Both the position numbers and the translations under genes were made by a program. A DNA stretch of 64,000 nucleotides, from the NCBI GenBank assembly GCA_026225395.1, contig JAMFSR010000037.1, positions 1 to 64,000 of the forward strand. Direction: 5' to 3'. Positions within the stretch are counted from its first letter, which is position 1. Every line of letters starts with the position of its first letter. Positions 27,930 through 36,471 of this stretch are shown in pieces. The notes beneath the pieces were generated by a model, which worked only from the letters and a program-made list of their open reading frames with translations, was not told the origin of the DNA and did not search any database. The stretch is from Granulicella sapmiensis. Lineage in GTDB: Bacteria; Acidobacteriota; Terriglobia; Terriglobales; Acidobacteriaceae.

Positions 27930-29390
27930 TCAGTGCTTGGCCTGGAGTAAGAAGCTGAACTCCGTAGTCTTACCCGCGGAGTCCTGTGCCCCTGCATGGC
28001 AGGCAACGCAGCCGTCCAGCACGCGCCCTTCTTTGTCCAGTTGGGGCACGAATGTTTCCTGCACCGACGAGGCCATATACTGCGGAACAACCCCGGTAGC
28101 GCCGCTGTTCCACTGCGTGCTGATCAGCTTGTAATAGGCCCACGGAGTATTCGCCAGCAACCCCTGAAACGCCGCGTCAAACTGCGGGTTGGTCGGCACA
28201 ATGTACGAGTTCAACTGGATCTGCGTGGGAAACTGCAGCGGCTTGCCGTCGGGCGCGAGCTCCATCGCATTGGCGTCTGCCGTTGGCTTATTCACCACGC
28301 AGTGGTTGTGCGGGTTAGGTGTAGGCGCTGTGCAGTTGGCGTTGAAGAACGAGGTCGTATCGTTGTCGACCTGCTCGAATGTGGACCACGCCCAGAAGTT
28401 CTGGCCCTCCGCTTTATGCAGAATATGCAGCCCGATCAGGCCGACCGTCACCAGGCCATCGGGGCTCGGTTTGCCCGATCTCCCGTTGTACACAATGGCT
28501 TTTTGCGTGAAGAAGTGCGCAGGATTGTCGTTGGCCCCCAGCACCTTCCAGGCGGCCTTCAGCTCCATGGCGCCCATCGCGTGCGTGGCCGCGTTGCTCA
28601 CGGGGAAGGTGACGTCGCCGTACGCCGCCTGCCCGGCTTTGGTGTAGAGGTTGTTCTTGTCGATCAGCTCATACTCGTCATGATTGATCGCAATCGAAAA
28701 CCGCGCGAACCTGCCGTTCTGATCGACGATGGGCAAATCCGTGGATTGAAGGATAGACTTCAGCCGCGATGGCCCGGACTGCAGCAGCATCGGACTCGAA
28801 AGCAGCAGGTCCTCACTCTTGGAGTCGTGCGACAGAAACAGCTTCACCTCCGGATGAGCCTGCGCTATCTTGCGCACAGCCAGGGGAAGTCGCGCCGTCT
28901 CATTCTGCTGCACAGCCGCAAGGCCTTTCAGATTACCGCCTTGGCCGCCGCACCAGGCATCTGGCTTGCCGACCAGCTTGAACACGTCTCCCGGGCTGAT
29001 GTAGGTCATCCACGTCGGGCTGTTGGGATTGGAAAGAATGCTCTGTCCCGGATCAGGCGCGCAGGTCGTGGGGTTCACCGGCCAGTTCACTGCGACAAAC
29101 GTGAGCCAGGAGTACATGTCGGCTGCCTCCTGGTTGGTGGCTACGACACCCTTCCCCTCCTGTCTCTTGAACCGGTATGGCGCGTAGGGAATCTGGGCGC
29201 AGGTGCTGTCAATGAAAGTGGGAGCCAGTGCGTTAGGGCCGGTTGCTCCCGCTGCCGCACAGCTAACGGTCGTCTGGGCGGAGACGATAGAGCGAGGTTG
29301 ATGGCGGAAAGAGCTCAACAGAACAACGACGGCGAGAACGCCGCCAACGAGGGTAAGGGGCCGAAGGAAGGAACCACGAAAGCTCAACAT
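27930..29390 (-). CDS. Exported c-type cytochrome-like protein of unknown function
   Basis: A 486-aa exported protein with an N-terminal hydrophobic signal/anchor (LTLVGGVLAVVVLLSSF) and a single heme-c motif CVACH near the C-terminus (about residue 462). The large middle part has several Cys and conserved-looking stretches such as MYSWLTFVAVNWPVNP and LIGLHILHKAEGQNFWAWSTFEQVD but no domain recognised here. It resembles unannotated cytochrome c family proteins of soil bacteria. It is a single gene, divergent from the cupin gene. Confidence 0.75.
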   Translation of the reverse strand: MLSFRGSFLRPLTLVGGVLAVVVLLSSFRHQPRSIVSAQTTVSCAAAGATGPNALAPTFIDSTCAQIPYAPYRFKRQEGKGVVATNQEAADMYSWLTFVAVNWPVNPTTCAPDPGQSILSNPNSPTWMTYISPGDVFKLVGKPDAWCGGQGGNLKGLAAVQQNETARLPLAVRKIAQAHPEVKLFLSHDSKSEDLLLSSPMLLQSGPSRLKSILQSTDLPIVDQNGRFARFSIAINHDEYELIDKNNLYTKAGQAAYGDVTFPVSNAATHAMGAMELKAAWKVLGANDNPAHFFTQKAIVYNGRSGKPSPDGLVTVGLIGLHILHKAEGQNFWAWSTFEQVDNDTTSFFNANCTAPTPNPHNHCVVNKPTADANAMELAPDGKPLQFPTQIQLNSYIVPTNPQFDAAFQGLLANTPWAYYKLISTQWNSGATGVVPQYMASSVQETFVPQLDKEGRVLDGCVACHAGAQDSAGKTTEFSFLLQAKH

Positions 29391-29545
29391 AGCTGTGTCC
29401 TCAGGAAGTTTTGGGATGTGTTCGGAAGTGCGGGGAATTATCCCACCGAAAATTCCCCCCGTAAAGAGTACGAAAGTGTCGAGACCGTTAGGCTTCGAAG
29501 AAACGCCCGGCGTCCTATATAAGCTGGAAAACGAAAGGTACCCTC

Positions 29546-30022
29546 ATGAAACGTTTGGCTGTCCTTCTTTGGGTCGCGGCATTTGCAGCACCCGTAGCGA
29601 TCGGCAAGGCCCACGCGCAGGATCAACCCAAACAGGCTGCACCGTCCGCGCCAGATAAGCTTAAAAGCATGGGCCTTCCCATCAGCACCAAAACCGCCGA
29701 GCACTACACCTGGGGCGACCCCGCAAACCCCTGCGACGGCTGGTATCTCGTGCAGTCCGGCGATCTCAGCGTCATCGAAGAGCGCATGCCGCCAGGCACC
29801 TTCGAGCAGCGCCACGTCCACCGCAGGTCGCGCCAGTTCTTCTACGTGCTATCCGGTGAGCTGAGCATGGAAACCGACGGCACGCAGCACATAGTTCACG
29901 CCGGCGAAGGCATAGAAATCGCCCCCGGCGTCGCGCACCAGGCCATGAATCACGGCAAAAGTGATCTGCGGATTCTCGTCACCAGCCAGCCGCCCAGTCA
30001 CGGAGACCGGCAGCCTGCATAA
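29546..30022 (+). CDS. Secreted cupin protein
   Basis: A 158-aa cupin with a signal peptide (KRLAVLLWVAAFAAPVAIGKAHA). The two cupin motifs are visible in GTFEQRHVHRRSRQFFYVLSG and the later GEGIEIAPGVAHQAMN, supplying metal-ligand His/Gln residues. Single-domain cupins of this kind can bind metal ions or small carbohydrates, but no substrate can be inferred. A GAAAGG sequence stands before the ATG. It converges with the gene at 30031. Confidence 0.85.
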   Translation: MKRLAVLLWVAAFAAPVAIGKAHAQDQPKQAAPSAPDKLKSMGLPISTKTAEHYTWGDPANPCDGWYLVQSGDLSVIEERMPPGTFEQRHVHRRSRQFFYVLSGELSMETDGTQHIVHAGEGIEIAPGVAHQAMNHGKSDLRILVTSQPPSHGDRQPA

Positions 30023-30030
30023 GTTGTGGG

Positions 30031-30420
30031 TTAGCTGGGGATGACCAGCGTAAAGGTGAAAGTGGCCTTGTCGTCGAACGAGCTGATGCTCTTGGTCTTG
30101 GACTTCTTGCCGTTCAGCTCCGCCCAGATCTCGTAATCCGTATTGGGCGAAAGCTGCACAAAGCGGAACTTGCCCCCGTCATCGGAGACGAAGCTCTTGA
30201 TGGATGAACTCTTGGTGTCCTTCAGATAAACGATCGCGCCCGGGATATGGCTCTGCCCCTTGCCTTCGACCAGGCCTTCCACGACGCGTTGCGCTGGCCC
30301 ACGCGTTTGGGCCACGGCAGCCGTACCCGAAACCAGCAAACCGGCCGGCGCAGCAGCGAAAACGAGCGTTAGGGCAAAACAGGCAAGCCGGTACGTCGTG
30401 GTTGGCTTACTCGTCCTCAT
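30031..30420 (-). CDS. Exported carboxypeptidase-regulatory-like domain protein
   Basis: A 129-aa exported protein with a hydrophobic signal ([20 protein letters not shown]) and one beta-sandwich domain of the CarboxypepD_reg type: [20 protein letters not shown], then [25 protein letters not shown]. Such domains are very common in acidobacterial outer-membrane receptors; here one stands alone. The ATG at 30420 lies inside the last codons of the LysW-like gene (14-bp overlap), which suggests coupled translation; an ATG at 30471 deep inside that gene is less likely. Confidence 0.78.
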   Translation of the reverse strand: MRTSKPTTTYRLACFALTLVFAAAPAGLLVSGTAAVAQTRGPAQRVVEGLVEGKGQSHIPGAIVYLKDTKSSSIKSFVSDDGGKFRFVQLSPNTDYEIWAELNGKKSKTKSISSFDDKATFTFTLVIPS

Positions 30421-30613
30421 CGTCGTCTTCAACGGCAACAGCGTCCTCTTCATCGTCATAACCTTCCTCATCCACCGCGGCTAGCTCCAGCGGGTCGCTT
30501 GAAACGACCTCGAGGTCTGTGCCGCACTCATCACACTGGATGATCTCACCTTCTTCGACATCTTCGGTATCGATATCGAGCGGGTTATCGCATTCCGGGC
30601 ATACAACTGACAT
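30407..30613 (-). CDS. LysW-like amino-group carrier protein with acidic tail
   Basis: A 68-aa acidic zinc-ribbon protein resembling LysW, the carrier that protects the amino group of alpha-aminoadipate or glutamate in lysine/arginine synthesis. A zinc site is formed by C5, C8, C27 and C30 ([10 protein letters not shown] and [20 protein letters not shown]). LysW ends in EDWGE; this protein instead has a ~20-residue Asp/Glu-rich tail but keeps a C-terminal Glu, the residue modified in the family. No lysX, argC-like or argB-like genes are adjacent, so the role is uncertain. Confidence 0.75.
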   Translation of the reverse strand: MSVVCPECDNPLDIDTEDVEEGEIIQCDECGTDLEVVSSDPLELAAVDEEGYDDEEDAVAVEDDDEDE

Positions 30614-30844
30614 AAACGTTCTCCCCCTGCCTTAGTTTCCAACGGCCGCTTGTAGGATGAATACCAGGGCGGCCAAGAGCAGCTACCCTAGTTCTAGCGG
30701 GACGCTCGCGACTCGTCAACATGGGACGCGTTTCCCGGCAAATCGGTTACTCGCTCCGACCAGTAACTTCTCGAAGATTTCGTCATCCAACGCAAGACGG
30801 CTCGGTACGCACCGTCCTCGTCCCAGGAACGCTGACCGTCCTTT
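30614..30844. other. Intergenic region between lysW-like and rhomboid-like genes
   Basis: A 231-bp gap holding the divergent start regions of two genes. A 67-codon open frame at 30657-30860 has no ribosome site and no family likeness and is not called. No clear promoter or hairpin was identified. Confidence 0.5.
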
Positions 30845-31723
30845 GTGCGGTCAGCCATAGATTTGAAAAGGTTGGGCAACACTTTGCTCCGTTCCAATGG
30901 TCCCATTACGCTTTCGCTGCCTCCGTTCCGCGGCATCACGCGCCGGATCGTCCTGATCGGGCTGATTTCGTTCCTTGTATTCGCCGTTCTGGCGGCGTTC
31001 CTCAACCCTCTGGAAGCAGCCTTGGTCGGCCTGATCCAGCTCGAACCCAGGCGCGCCGCCCATGGCATGTTCTGGCTGGTCCTGACCTACCCCTTCGGCC
31101 CACCCGCAATCGTCAGCGAGCTCTTTTCGCTGCTTTCCGTGTGGTTTTTCGGTTCCACCCTCGAAGACGAACGCGGAAGCCGCTGGCTGGGTGAGTATTT
31201 TCTGGTTTCCACCATCGGCGGTGGCATACTGGCCTCGCTCATCTCCTACGCCGTGGCAGCTCGCGTGCCGGCGCTCGACCCCTCTCATACCACCATCGGT
31301 CTCTGGCCCTTCGTGCTGGCCCTCCTGCTGGCCTTCGCGCGCTTTCACGGCGACTCTGAGCTGCGCGTCTACTTCGTCATTCCAATCAAGGCAAAGTTCC
31401 TCGCCGCCATCTACATGCTGTTCTACCTCGCCACCTCCCTCATCGGCGGCGACCAGTTCGGCGCCATGACGGCCGTTTGCGTAGCGCTCAGCGGATACCT
31501 CTACCTGGTCCTCGCCCCGAACCGCGGCGTCCGCCTTGCAGGCTCGGAGCGCTGGTACAGCCTCCGCAACGCCTACTACCGCGCCAAGCGCCGTCGCGCG
31601 GCAAAAAAATTCACCGTCTACATGAAGAAGCAGGGCAAGGAAGTAAATATCGACGCAGACGGCCGTTACATCGACCCCACCGGAACCCCGCGCGACCCCA
31701 ACGACAAACGCTGGATGAACTAG
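30845..31723 (+). CDS. Rhomboid-like membrane protein lacking catalytic residues
   Basis: A protein of up to 292 aa with about six membrane segments. The rhomboid-like first half shows FWLVLTYPF and WFFGSTLEDERGSRWLGEYF, but the place of the GxSG motif reads TTIGLWPFV and no His is seen in the last helix, so the serine protease dyad is absent. A basic ~70-residue C-terminal tail follows, ending DADGRYIDPTGTPRDPNDKR. The start is unsure: GTG at 30845 has no clear ribosome site, and TTG codons a few residues later are alternatives. Confidence 0.75.
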   Translation: MRSAIDLKRLGNTLLRSNGPITLSLPPFRGITRRIVLIGLISFLVFAVLAAFLNPLEAALVGLIQLEPRRAAHGMFWLVLTYPFGPPAIVSELFSLLSVWFFGSTLEDERGSRWLGEYFLVSTIGGGILASLISYAVAARVPALDPSHTTIGLWPFVLALLLAFARFHGDSELRVYFVIPIKAKFLAAIYMLFYLATSLIGGDQFGAMTAVCVALSGYLYLVLAPNRGVRLAGSERWYSLRNAYYRAKRRRAAKKFTVYMKKQGKEVNIDADGRYIDPTGTPRDPNDKRWMN

Positions 31724-31743
31724 AAAAGTAGAGCAGGCAACAA

Positions 31744-31770
31744 GAAAGCGGCCCGCTGAGGGCCGCTTTC
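31744..31770. terminator. Terminator after the rhomboid-like gene
   Basis: An 11-bp perfect stem, GAAAGCGGCCC and GGGCCGCTTTC, with a GCTGA loop, followed by CTTTT on the + strand. It sits between converging genes and may serve azoR as well. Confidence 0.88.
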
Positions 31771-31789
31771 CTTTTGCCGCGAAACCAAC

Positions 31790-32389
31790 TTACAGCTTCG
31801 CAATCTCAGCCTGGGCACCCTCGACAGCAGCCTTGGCCACGTCCGGTCCATACCCAATGCCTTCGGCGCGGATCACGGTTATGTCAGTCACGCCGAGAAA
31901 CCCCAGAACGCCCTTCAGGTAATTCTCCTGGAAGTCCATATGCGCCGTAGGCGAACCCGGGCCATACTTGCCGCCGCGCGAAGACACGATAATGACCTTC
32001 TTATCGCCACACAGCCCCTTGGGGCCGTCGGCGCCATAGCTGAACGTCTTGCCCGCCACGCAGATCAGGTCGACCCACGCCTTCAACTGGCTCGGGATGC
32101 CGAAGTTGTACATCGGCGCGCCCAGAACCACGACGTCCGAAGCCAGGAACTCCGCCAGAATGGCCTCGCCCGTCTCAAGCTCGAGCTTCTGTGCCGGTGT
32201 CGCGGTCTCAGGAGTCACCCCATACACGCGCAGAACAGCCGTGTAGTGGTTGAGCGGCTCGTCGACCAGGTCGCGGTAGGTCACAGTCGCTCCGGGCTTG
32301 CTGGCGAGCTTCGCAGCGGTCTCTTTGGTCAGCGGACGGCTAATGGACTTCGCGCCGGTCACACTGGAATCAATATGCAGAATCTTCAT
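31790..32389 (-). CDS. azoR: FMN-dependent NADH-azoreductase
   Basis: A 199-aa flavodoxin-like NADH:quinone/azo reductase. The ATG at 32389 gives the family start MKILHIDSSVTGAKSISRPL, which binds FMN phosphate; a longer open frame upstream is not used. Further family stretches are GAPMYNFGIPSQLKAWVD and VSSRGGKYG. AzoR reduces quinones and azo compounds with two electrons, guarding against thiol and quinone stress. The divergent HxlR gene 122 bp away is the likely regulator. Confidence 0.92.
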   Translation of the reverse strand: MKILHIDSSVTGAKSISRPLTKETAAKLASKPGATVTYRDLVDEPLNHYTAVLRVYGVTPETATPAQKLELETGEAILAEFLASDVVVLGAPMYNFGIPSQLKAWVDLICVAGKTFSYGADGPKGLCGDKKVIIVSSRGGKYGPGSPTAHMDFQENYLKGVLGFLGVTDITVIRAEGIGYGPDVAKAAVEGAQAEIAKL

Positions 32390-32438
32390 AAATATCTTCC
32401 TTAGGGTTGGGGAGCGGGAGGAGCCGCTAGTCTCATCA

Positions 32439-32489
32439 GTTACTCTAAGTAAGTGCCTCGGATTTCGGAAGTAGGCACTTTGCAGTAAC
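32439..32489. promoter_or_regulatory. Nested inverted repeats between azoR and hxlR, probable HxlR operator
   Basis: AAGTGCCT (32451-32458) and AGGCACTT (32473-32480) form an inverted repeat, nested inside GTTACT (32439-32444) and AGTAAC (32484-32489). AGTAACC then recurs directly before the hxlR-type gene. The symmetry suits a dimeric winged-helix regulator that controls both divergent genes. No direct evidence of binding exists in the sequence. Confidence 0.6.
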
Positions 32490-32511
32490 CGATTCGCTGG
32501 GAGTAACCGCC

Positions 32512-32895
32512 ATGGCACCACCGAAAGAAGAAAACTACATCAAGCAGACGGAAGCCATCGCCGTAGGTTGCGGCATGAGCGGCCTGCTCGAAATGCTTAC
32601 CCGCCCCTGGACGCTCCACATCCTCTGGCTCCTCAGCCACAACGGCCCCATGCGCTTCGGCGCCCTTCGCCGTAGCGCCGAAGGCATCTCCGCCCGCCTG
32701 CTGACCGTCCGCCTCCGCACGCTCGAAGAACGCGGCTTCGTCGACCGCAGCGTCCGCCCCACCAACCCACCCGAGGTCACCTACATCCCCACCTCACGCC
32801 TCAAAGACATGGAAGGCTTCATGCAACAGCTCCATCACCTCTCCGACAAATGGTCCGCCGAAGACAAAATGAAACACGAAGCCAAAGCCGCCTGA
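32512..32895 (+). CDS. HxlR-family transcriptional regulator
   Basis: A 127-aa winged-helix regulator of the HxlR/MarR-like group. C20 in VGCGMSGLLEML stands where redox- or aldehyde-sensing HxlR proteins keep their reactive Cys. The helix-turn-helix runs through RPWTLHILWLLSHNGPMRFG and ISARLLTVRLRTLEERGFV. Divergent placement beside azoR resembles YodB/QorR-type systems in which quinone stress relieves repression; the target is inferred from position. Confidence 0.88.
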   Translation: MAPPKEENYIKQTEAIAVGCGMSGLLEMLTRPWTLHILWLLSHNGPMRFGALRRSAEGISARLLTVRLRTLEERGFVDRSVRPTNPPEVTYIPTSRLKDMEGFMQQLHHLSDKWSAEDKMKHEAKAA

Positions 32896-32914
32896 TCCAC
32901 TCCACCTCCCAGTT

Positions 32915-33060
32915 GTCCTTGCCTTTGCTTTTCTTTCCGTCATCCCCGCAGGCAATCCGCTGTTGTCCTTGCAACTGCAACTGCATTTCCGGATTAGCAG
33001 TGGCCTTTAGGCCACTGAATCAAGGCCGCCCAGGAAAAGGGGCTTCAGCCCCGGGCCTTC
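32915..33060. repeat. Intergenic repeat cluster: TCATCC module and GTGGCC/GGGGCTTCAGCCCC palindromes
   Basis: CCTTTGCTTTTCTTTCCGTC followed by ATCCCCGCAGG matches sequences near 36390, 44430 and (reversed) 57230. Two palindromes follow: AGTGGCC..GGCCACT (32999-33016) and GGGGCTTCAGCCCC (33039-33052). No gene is seen in this gap. Confidence 0.65.
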
Positions 33061-33084
33061 GCTCCTACCCGCAATGATCCGCTC

Positions 33085-34311
33085 CTACAACGGCACCGGA
33101 TCCACCTCATGCCGATGCGGCGGCCACCCAAAGAACGCCAGCGTCCCCGCGACACACAAAAACCCGCACGTCAGCACCGCACACCCCGGCCAATGCGCCT
33201 GCCGATACACCACACCCGGCAGAATCCCTCCAAATGTCCCACCGATGTAATAGCTGCAGATATAAAGCCCCACCGCCGAAACCCGCGACTCCGCCGGCGA
33301 AGCATCCCGCAGAAAACTATTCGCACACGTCTGCGCAATAAACACCCCGGAGCTGCACACCGCCAAACCCACAGCCACAACCACCAGCGAATGCACCAGC
33401 GTAATCGCCACACCCGTGACGCACAACGCAATCGCCACCAGAATCCCATGCCGCAGCCCATACCGCGCCAGAAACCCACCCACAATCAGCGTCGCCACAA
33501 GCCCCACCAGATACACCGCAAACAGGTAGCTCAACTGCTGCGTCGCCAATCCAAACGGCGGCGCAGCCAGATAAAACGTGATGTAGCTGAACACCGAAAC
33601 CAGCGTAAACAGCATGCAGAATCCAATCCCGAACGTAGCCAGCAGCCGCGGATTCCGCAGGCTCGTAAGGATAGGCCCAAAGATCTCCTGATGCGCCGCA
33701 TGTCGTGGCGCCGTCGGCTTCGCCAGCAGCACCTGCGTAATCACAGCGCCACATGCAAGCATCGACCCAAGTATCAAAAACACCATCCGCCAGCTCGTAT
33801 GCGCCGCAATGATCCCACCGAGAAAGCGCCCCATAAACCCACCAAACACAGTCCCCGCAACATACGCACTCATCGCCCGCGGAACCCCCAGCGGCGGCCA
33901 CTCTTCGGTCACATAAGTGATCGTCAGGATGAACACGCCGGGCGTCATCAACCCCTGCACAAACCGCCACACCGCCAGCACATCCAGCGTAGTCGCCGTC
34001 GCGGTCAGCAGCGTACACACCGCAAGCGTAGCAATCGAAACCACAATCATCCGCTTCCGCTGCAACCCCTGCCCAAACGTCGCCAGCAAAAACGAAGTAA
34101 TCGCCACACCCACCGTAGACGCACTGATCGTCAGCGCAACATGCGTCTCCGTCGCGTTGAACACCCGCGAAAGCAGCGGCAACAACGGCTGGGTACTGTA
34201 CAGATCAAGAAACGCAAACGTCCCGCAAAGAAACACAGCAACAAACTGCGAGAACGGACGCGAGACCTGCTCGCGGGATGTTGCAGACGGCATAGTCATT
34301 GGATGTCCCAT
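33085..34311 (-). CDS. MFS transporter (YnfM-like)
   Basis: A 408-aa major facilitator protein with twelve hydrophobic segments. The family loop after helix 2 is seen around TFGQGLQRKRMIVVSI, and the start of helix 1 reads FVAVFLCGTFAFLDLYSTQPLLPLL, typical of YnfM-type drug/arabinose efflux members. The start is placed at 34311 or 34299, downstream of the aspS stop; the longer frame begins inside aspS. The gene follows aspS by 19 bp and may share its transcript. The substrate is unknown. Confidence 0.85.
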   Translation of the reverse strand: MGHPMTMPSATSREQVSRPFSQFVAVFLCGTFAFLDLYSTQPLLPLLSRVFNATETHVALTISASTVGVAITSFLLATFGQGLQRKRMIVVSIATLAVCTLLTATATTLDVLAVWRFVQGLMTPGVFILTITYVTEEWPPLGVPRAMSAYVAGTVFGGFMGRFLGGIIAAHTSWRMVFLILGSMLACGAVITQVLLAKPTAPRHAAHQEIFGPILTSLRNPRLLATFGIGFCMLFTLVSVFSYITFYLAAPPFGLATQQLSYLFAVYLVGLVATLIVGGFLARYGLRHGILVAIALCVTGVAITLVHSLVVVAVGLAVCSSGVFIAQTCANSFLRDASPAESRVSAVGLYICSYYIGGTFGGILPGVVYRQAHWPGCAVLTCGFLCVAGTLAFFGWPPHRHEVDPVPL

Positions 34312-34330
34312 GCCGCCTGTCGGTCTCGCA

Positions 34331-36190
34331 TTAGCTGCGCTTGATGACACGCAGGCTCAAGTCCCTTAGCTGCACATCGCTCACAGGCGTCGGCGCATCG
34401 ACCATCAAATCAATCGCCTTAGCCGTCTTCGGGAAAGCAATTACCTCACGCAGCGAGCTAGCCCCGGCAAGAATCATCACAATCCGATCCAACCCCAGCG
34501 CAATGCCTCCATGCGGAGGCGTGCCATACTCCAGCGCATCCAGGAAGAACCCAAACCGCTCATGCGCCTCTTCATCGCTCATACCTAGGGACCGGAAGAT
34601 CTCCGCCTGCACATCCTTGCGATGGATACGGATCGACCCCGATCCAAGCTCCGTTCCGTTCAGCACAATGTCATACGCCAGCGCGCGAACCGCACCCTTG
34701 TCATTCACCAACCGGCCCGAGGTAATGTCATCCTCGTGCGGCGACGTAAACGGATGATGCGCCGCATCCCACCGCTTGTGCTCCTCATTCCACTCATACA
34801 TCGGGAAGTCAGTTACCCAAAGAAACTTGAAGTCGGCAGCCGTGCCAGTCTGCGTAAACAGCCCATGCTTGTCCGCATACTTCTTCGCGAGGTCGAGCCG
34901 CAGCTGACCCACACGCTTCCATATCCAAAGCCGGTCGTAGTTCCACATCTCCGGCGTTCCCGGCTTCGGCGTAATCACCACAGCAAGGTCGTCGGTCGTA
35001 AAGTTCTCGCCGCAGAACACAACCTGCTCCGCATTCAGCTTCGCCCCAATGGCCTCCGCCAGCGGCACAAACGCCTCATTGGTCCGCAGTCGCGCGACAT
35101 CCAGAAAGTCCAGCCCGCAGTCCCCAAACCCTCCGCGAATTTCGCTCAGCAGCGCCTTGCGCGCCGTTCCGCTCAACTCACCCACGCGCGGAATCGTAAA
35201 GCCCAACACCGGCAGCGACGGCGCAATCTTCAGCGTCTCACGCAGCTCCGGCGTCAGCTCCGCGCTCAGATCCACCATCGCCGGCAGACGCATATCCGGC
35301 TTGTCGATGCCATACTTCGCAATCGCATGATCGTACGTCATCTGCACAAACGCTTCCGGCCCCAGCTCAATTCCAGCCGCCGAGAACGCCGCATGCAAAA
35401 AGCCCTCCACAATCTTGAAGATCGTCTTCTGCTGCGGAAACGTGGTCTCCAAATCAATCTGCGTAAAGTCCGGCTGACGGTCCGCGCGAAGGTCTTCATC
35501 CCGGAAGCAGCGCGCAATCTGGAAGTACCGATCAAACCCCGAGATCATCAGAATCTGCTTGAAGATCTGCGGCGACTGCGGCAACGCATAAAAGTGCCCC
35601 GGATGCACCCGGCTCGGCACAAGATAATCCCGCGCACCCTCAGGCGTAGACCGCGTCAGCAGCGGCGTCTCAATCTCAAGAAACTCGTTGTCGGAAAGAA
35701 AATCTCGGATCGCCCGCGTCACCTTGTGCCGTAGCACAAAGTTCTTCTGCAGCTCAGGCCGCCGCAAATCCAGGTACCGGTACTTCAGCCGAATCTCTTC
35801 GTTGGTAATAGGCGCATCGTCCGCAATCGGGAACGGCGGTGTCTTCGCATCGTTCAGCAGCAGCAGCTCCTGCGCGACGACCTCAATATCGCCGGTGTCC
35901 ATCTTCGGGTTCTTGAGCCCTTCGCCGCGCTCGCGCACTTTGCCGGTAACGGAAATCACATACTCCGGCCGCGCAGCCTCTGCCTTCGCATGCGCTGCAG
36001 GCGAAGCTTCTTTATCCAGCACCACCTGCGTGATGCCCGTACGGTCCCGCACGTCCAGAAAGATAAGGTTGCCATGGTCGCGCCTGCGATTCACCCAGCC
36101 CATGATGGTGATGGTTTCGCCTGCGTTCGTGCTGCGCAGCGCTCCGCACATGTGTGTGCGCTGCAAGGTTCCTAAAAAGTCGAGAGTCAC
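34331..36190 (-). CDS. aspS: Aspartyl-tRNA synthetase
   Basis: A class II synthetase of about 619 aa. The OB-fold anticodon domain opens with MGWVNRRRDHGNLIFLDVRD. Motif 2 is RCFRDEDLRADRQPDFTQID and motif 3 is GIALGLDRIVMILAG. A GAD-type insertion domain lies between. The start is uncertain: GTG at 36190 keeps the N-terminal LDFLGTLQRTH, TTG at 36166 follows TAGGA, and the first ATG is at 36151. The frame remains open far upstream but runs into repeats. No gatCAB gene was seen here. Confidence 0.93.
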   Translation of the reverse strand: MTLDFLGTLQRTHMCGALRSTNAGETITIMGWVNRRRDHGNLIFLDVRDRTGITQVVLDKEASPAAHAKAEAARPEYVISVTGKVRERGEGLKNPKMDTGDIEVVAQELLLLNDAKTPPFPIADDAPITNEEIRLKYRYLDLRRPELQKNFVLRHKVTRAIRDFLSDNEFLEIETPLLTRSTPEGARDYLVPSRVHPGHFYALPQSPQIFKQILMISGFDRYFQIARCFRDEDLRADRQPDFTQIDLETTFPQQKTIFKIVEGFLHAAFSAAGIELGPEAFVQMTYDHAIAKYGIDKPDMRLPAMVDLSAELTPELRETLKIAPSLPVLGFTIPRVGELSGTARKALLSEIRGGFGDCGLDFLDVARLRTNEAFVPLAEAIGAKLNAEQVVFCGENFTTDDLAVVITPKPGTPEMWNYDRLWIWKRVGQLRLDLAKKYADKHGLFTQTGTAADFKFLWVTDFPMYEWNEEHKRWDAAHHPFTSPHEDDITSGRLVNDKGAVRALAYDIVLNGTELGSGSIRIHRKDVQAEIFRSLGMSDEEAHERFGFFLDALEYGTPPHGGIALGLDRIVMILAGASSLREVIAFPKTAKAIDLMVDAPTPVSDVQLRDLSLRVIKRS

Positions 36191-36231
36191 AATCTGTCTA
36201 TTGTACGAACTTTGCCGCCCACCCCCAAGAC

Positions 36232-36440
36232 TTGTCATCCTGACCCTGAGCCAGCCGAAGGGGAAGGATCTGCTTTCCTTCACCCCGGCACCGCGCCCGG
36301 GTGGCCCATTCATGCACGCTTTTTGTGCATGAGTGGGGAACATCAACTGCTCACCTCGCGGCCTTTTTTCCTTGCTCTTTTGTCTGTCACTCCCAAAGGG
36401 AATCTGCGTTTGCCTTTGTCGTTGCTTCTGAGATAGGTCC
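36232..36440. repeat. Composite intergenic repeat with long hairpin, copy A
   Basis: The order is TTGTCATCC, GGATCTGC, then CCGGGTGGCCCATT, a 13-bp stem (36305-36317 with 36325-36337, one wobble, loop GCTTTTT), GAGTGGGGAACA, then CTTGCTCTTTTGTCTGTCA and AAAGGGAATCTGC. Copy B at 44240-44485 has the same parts in the same order. It lies between aspS and the FUSC gene; no coding sequence is seen. Confidence 0.8.
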
Positions 36441-36471
36441 TGGCTCCCCTGGGCCAGCCTTGTCCACGCCG

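Noticed and set aside
27996..29522. A 508-codon plus-strand frame opposite the c-type cytochrome gene
   Set aside because: The minus-strand gene has a signal peptide and CVACH motif; the plus frame has no recognisable feature.
33109..34344. A 411-codon plus-strand frame opposite the MFS gene
   Set aside because: Arg/His/Pro-rich shadow; the minus strand encodes a twelve-helix transporter.
36297..36341. Hairpin copy A as a rho-independent terminator
   Set aside because: No T-run follows either arm and near-identical copies occur elsewhere in other contexts, so a repeat element explains it better.
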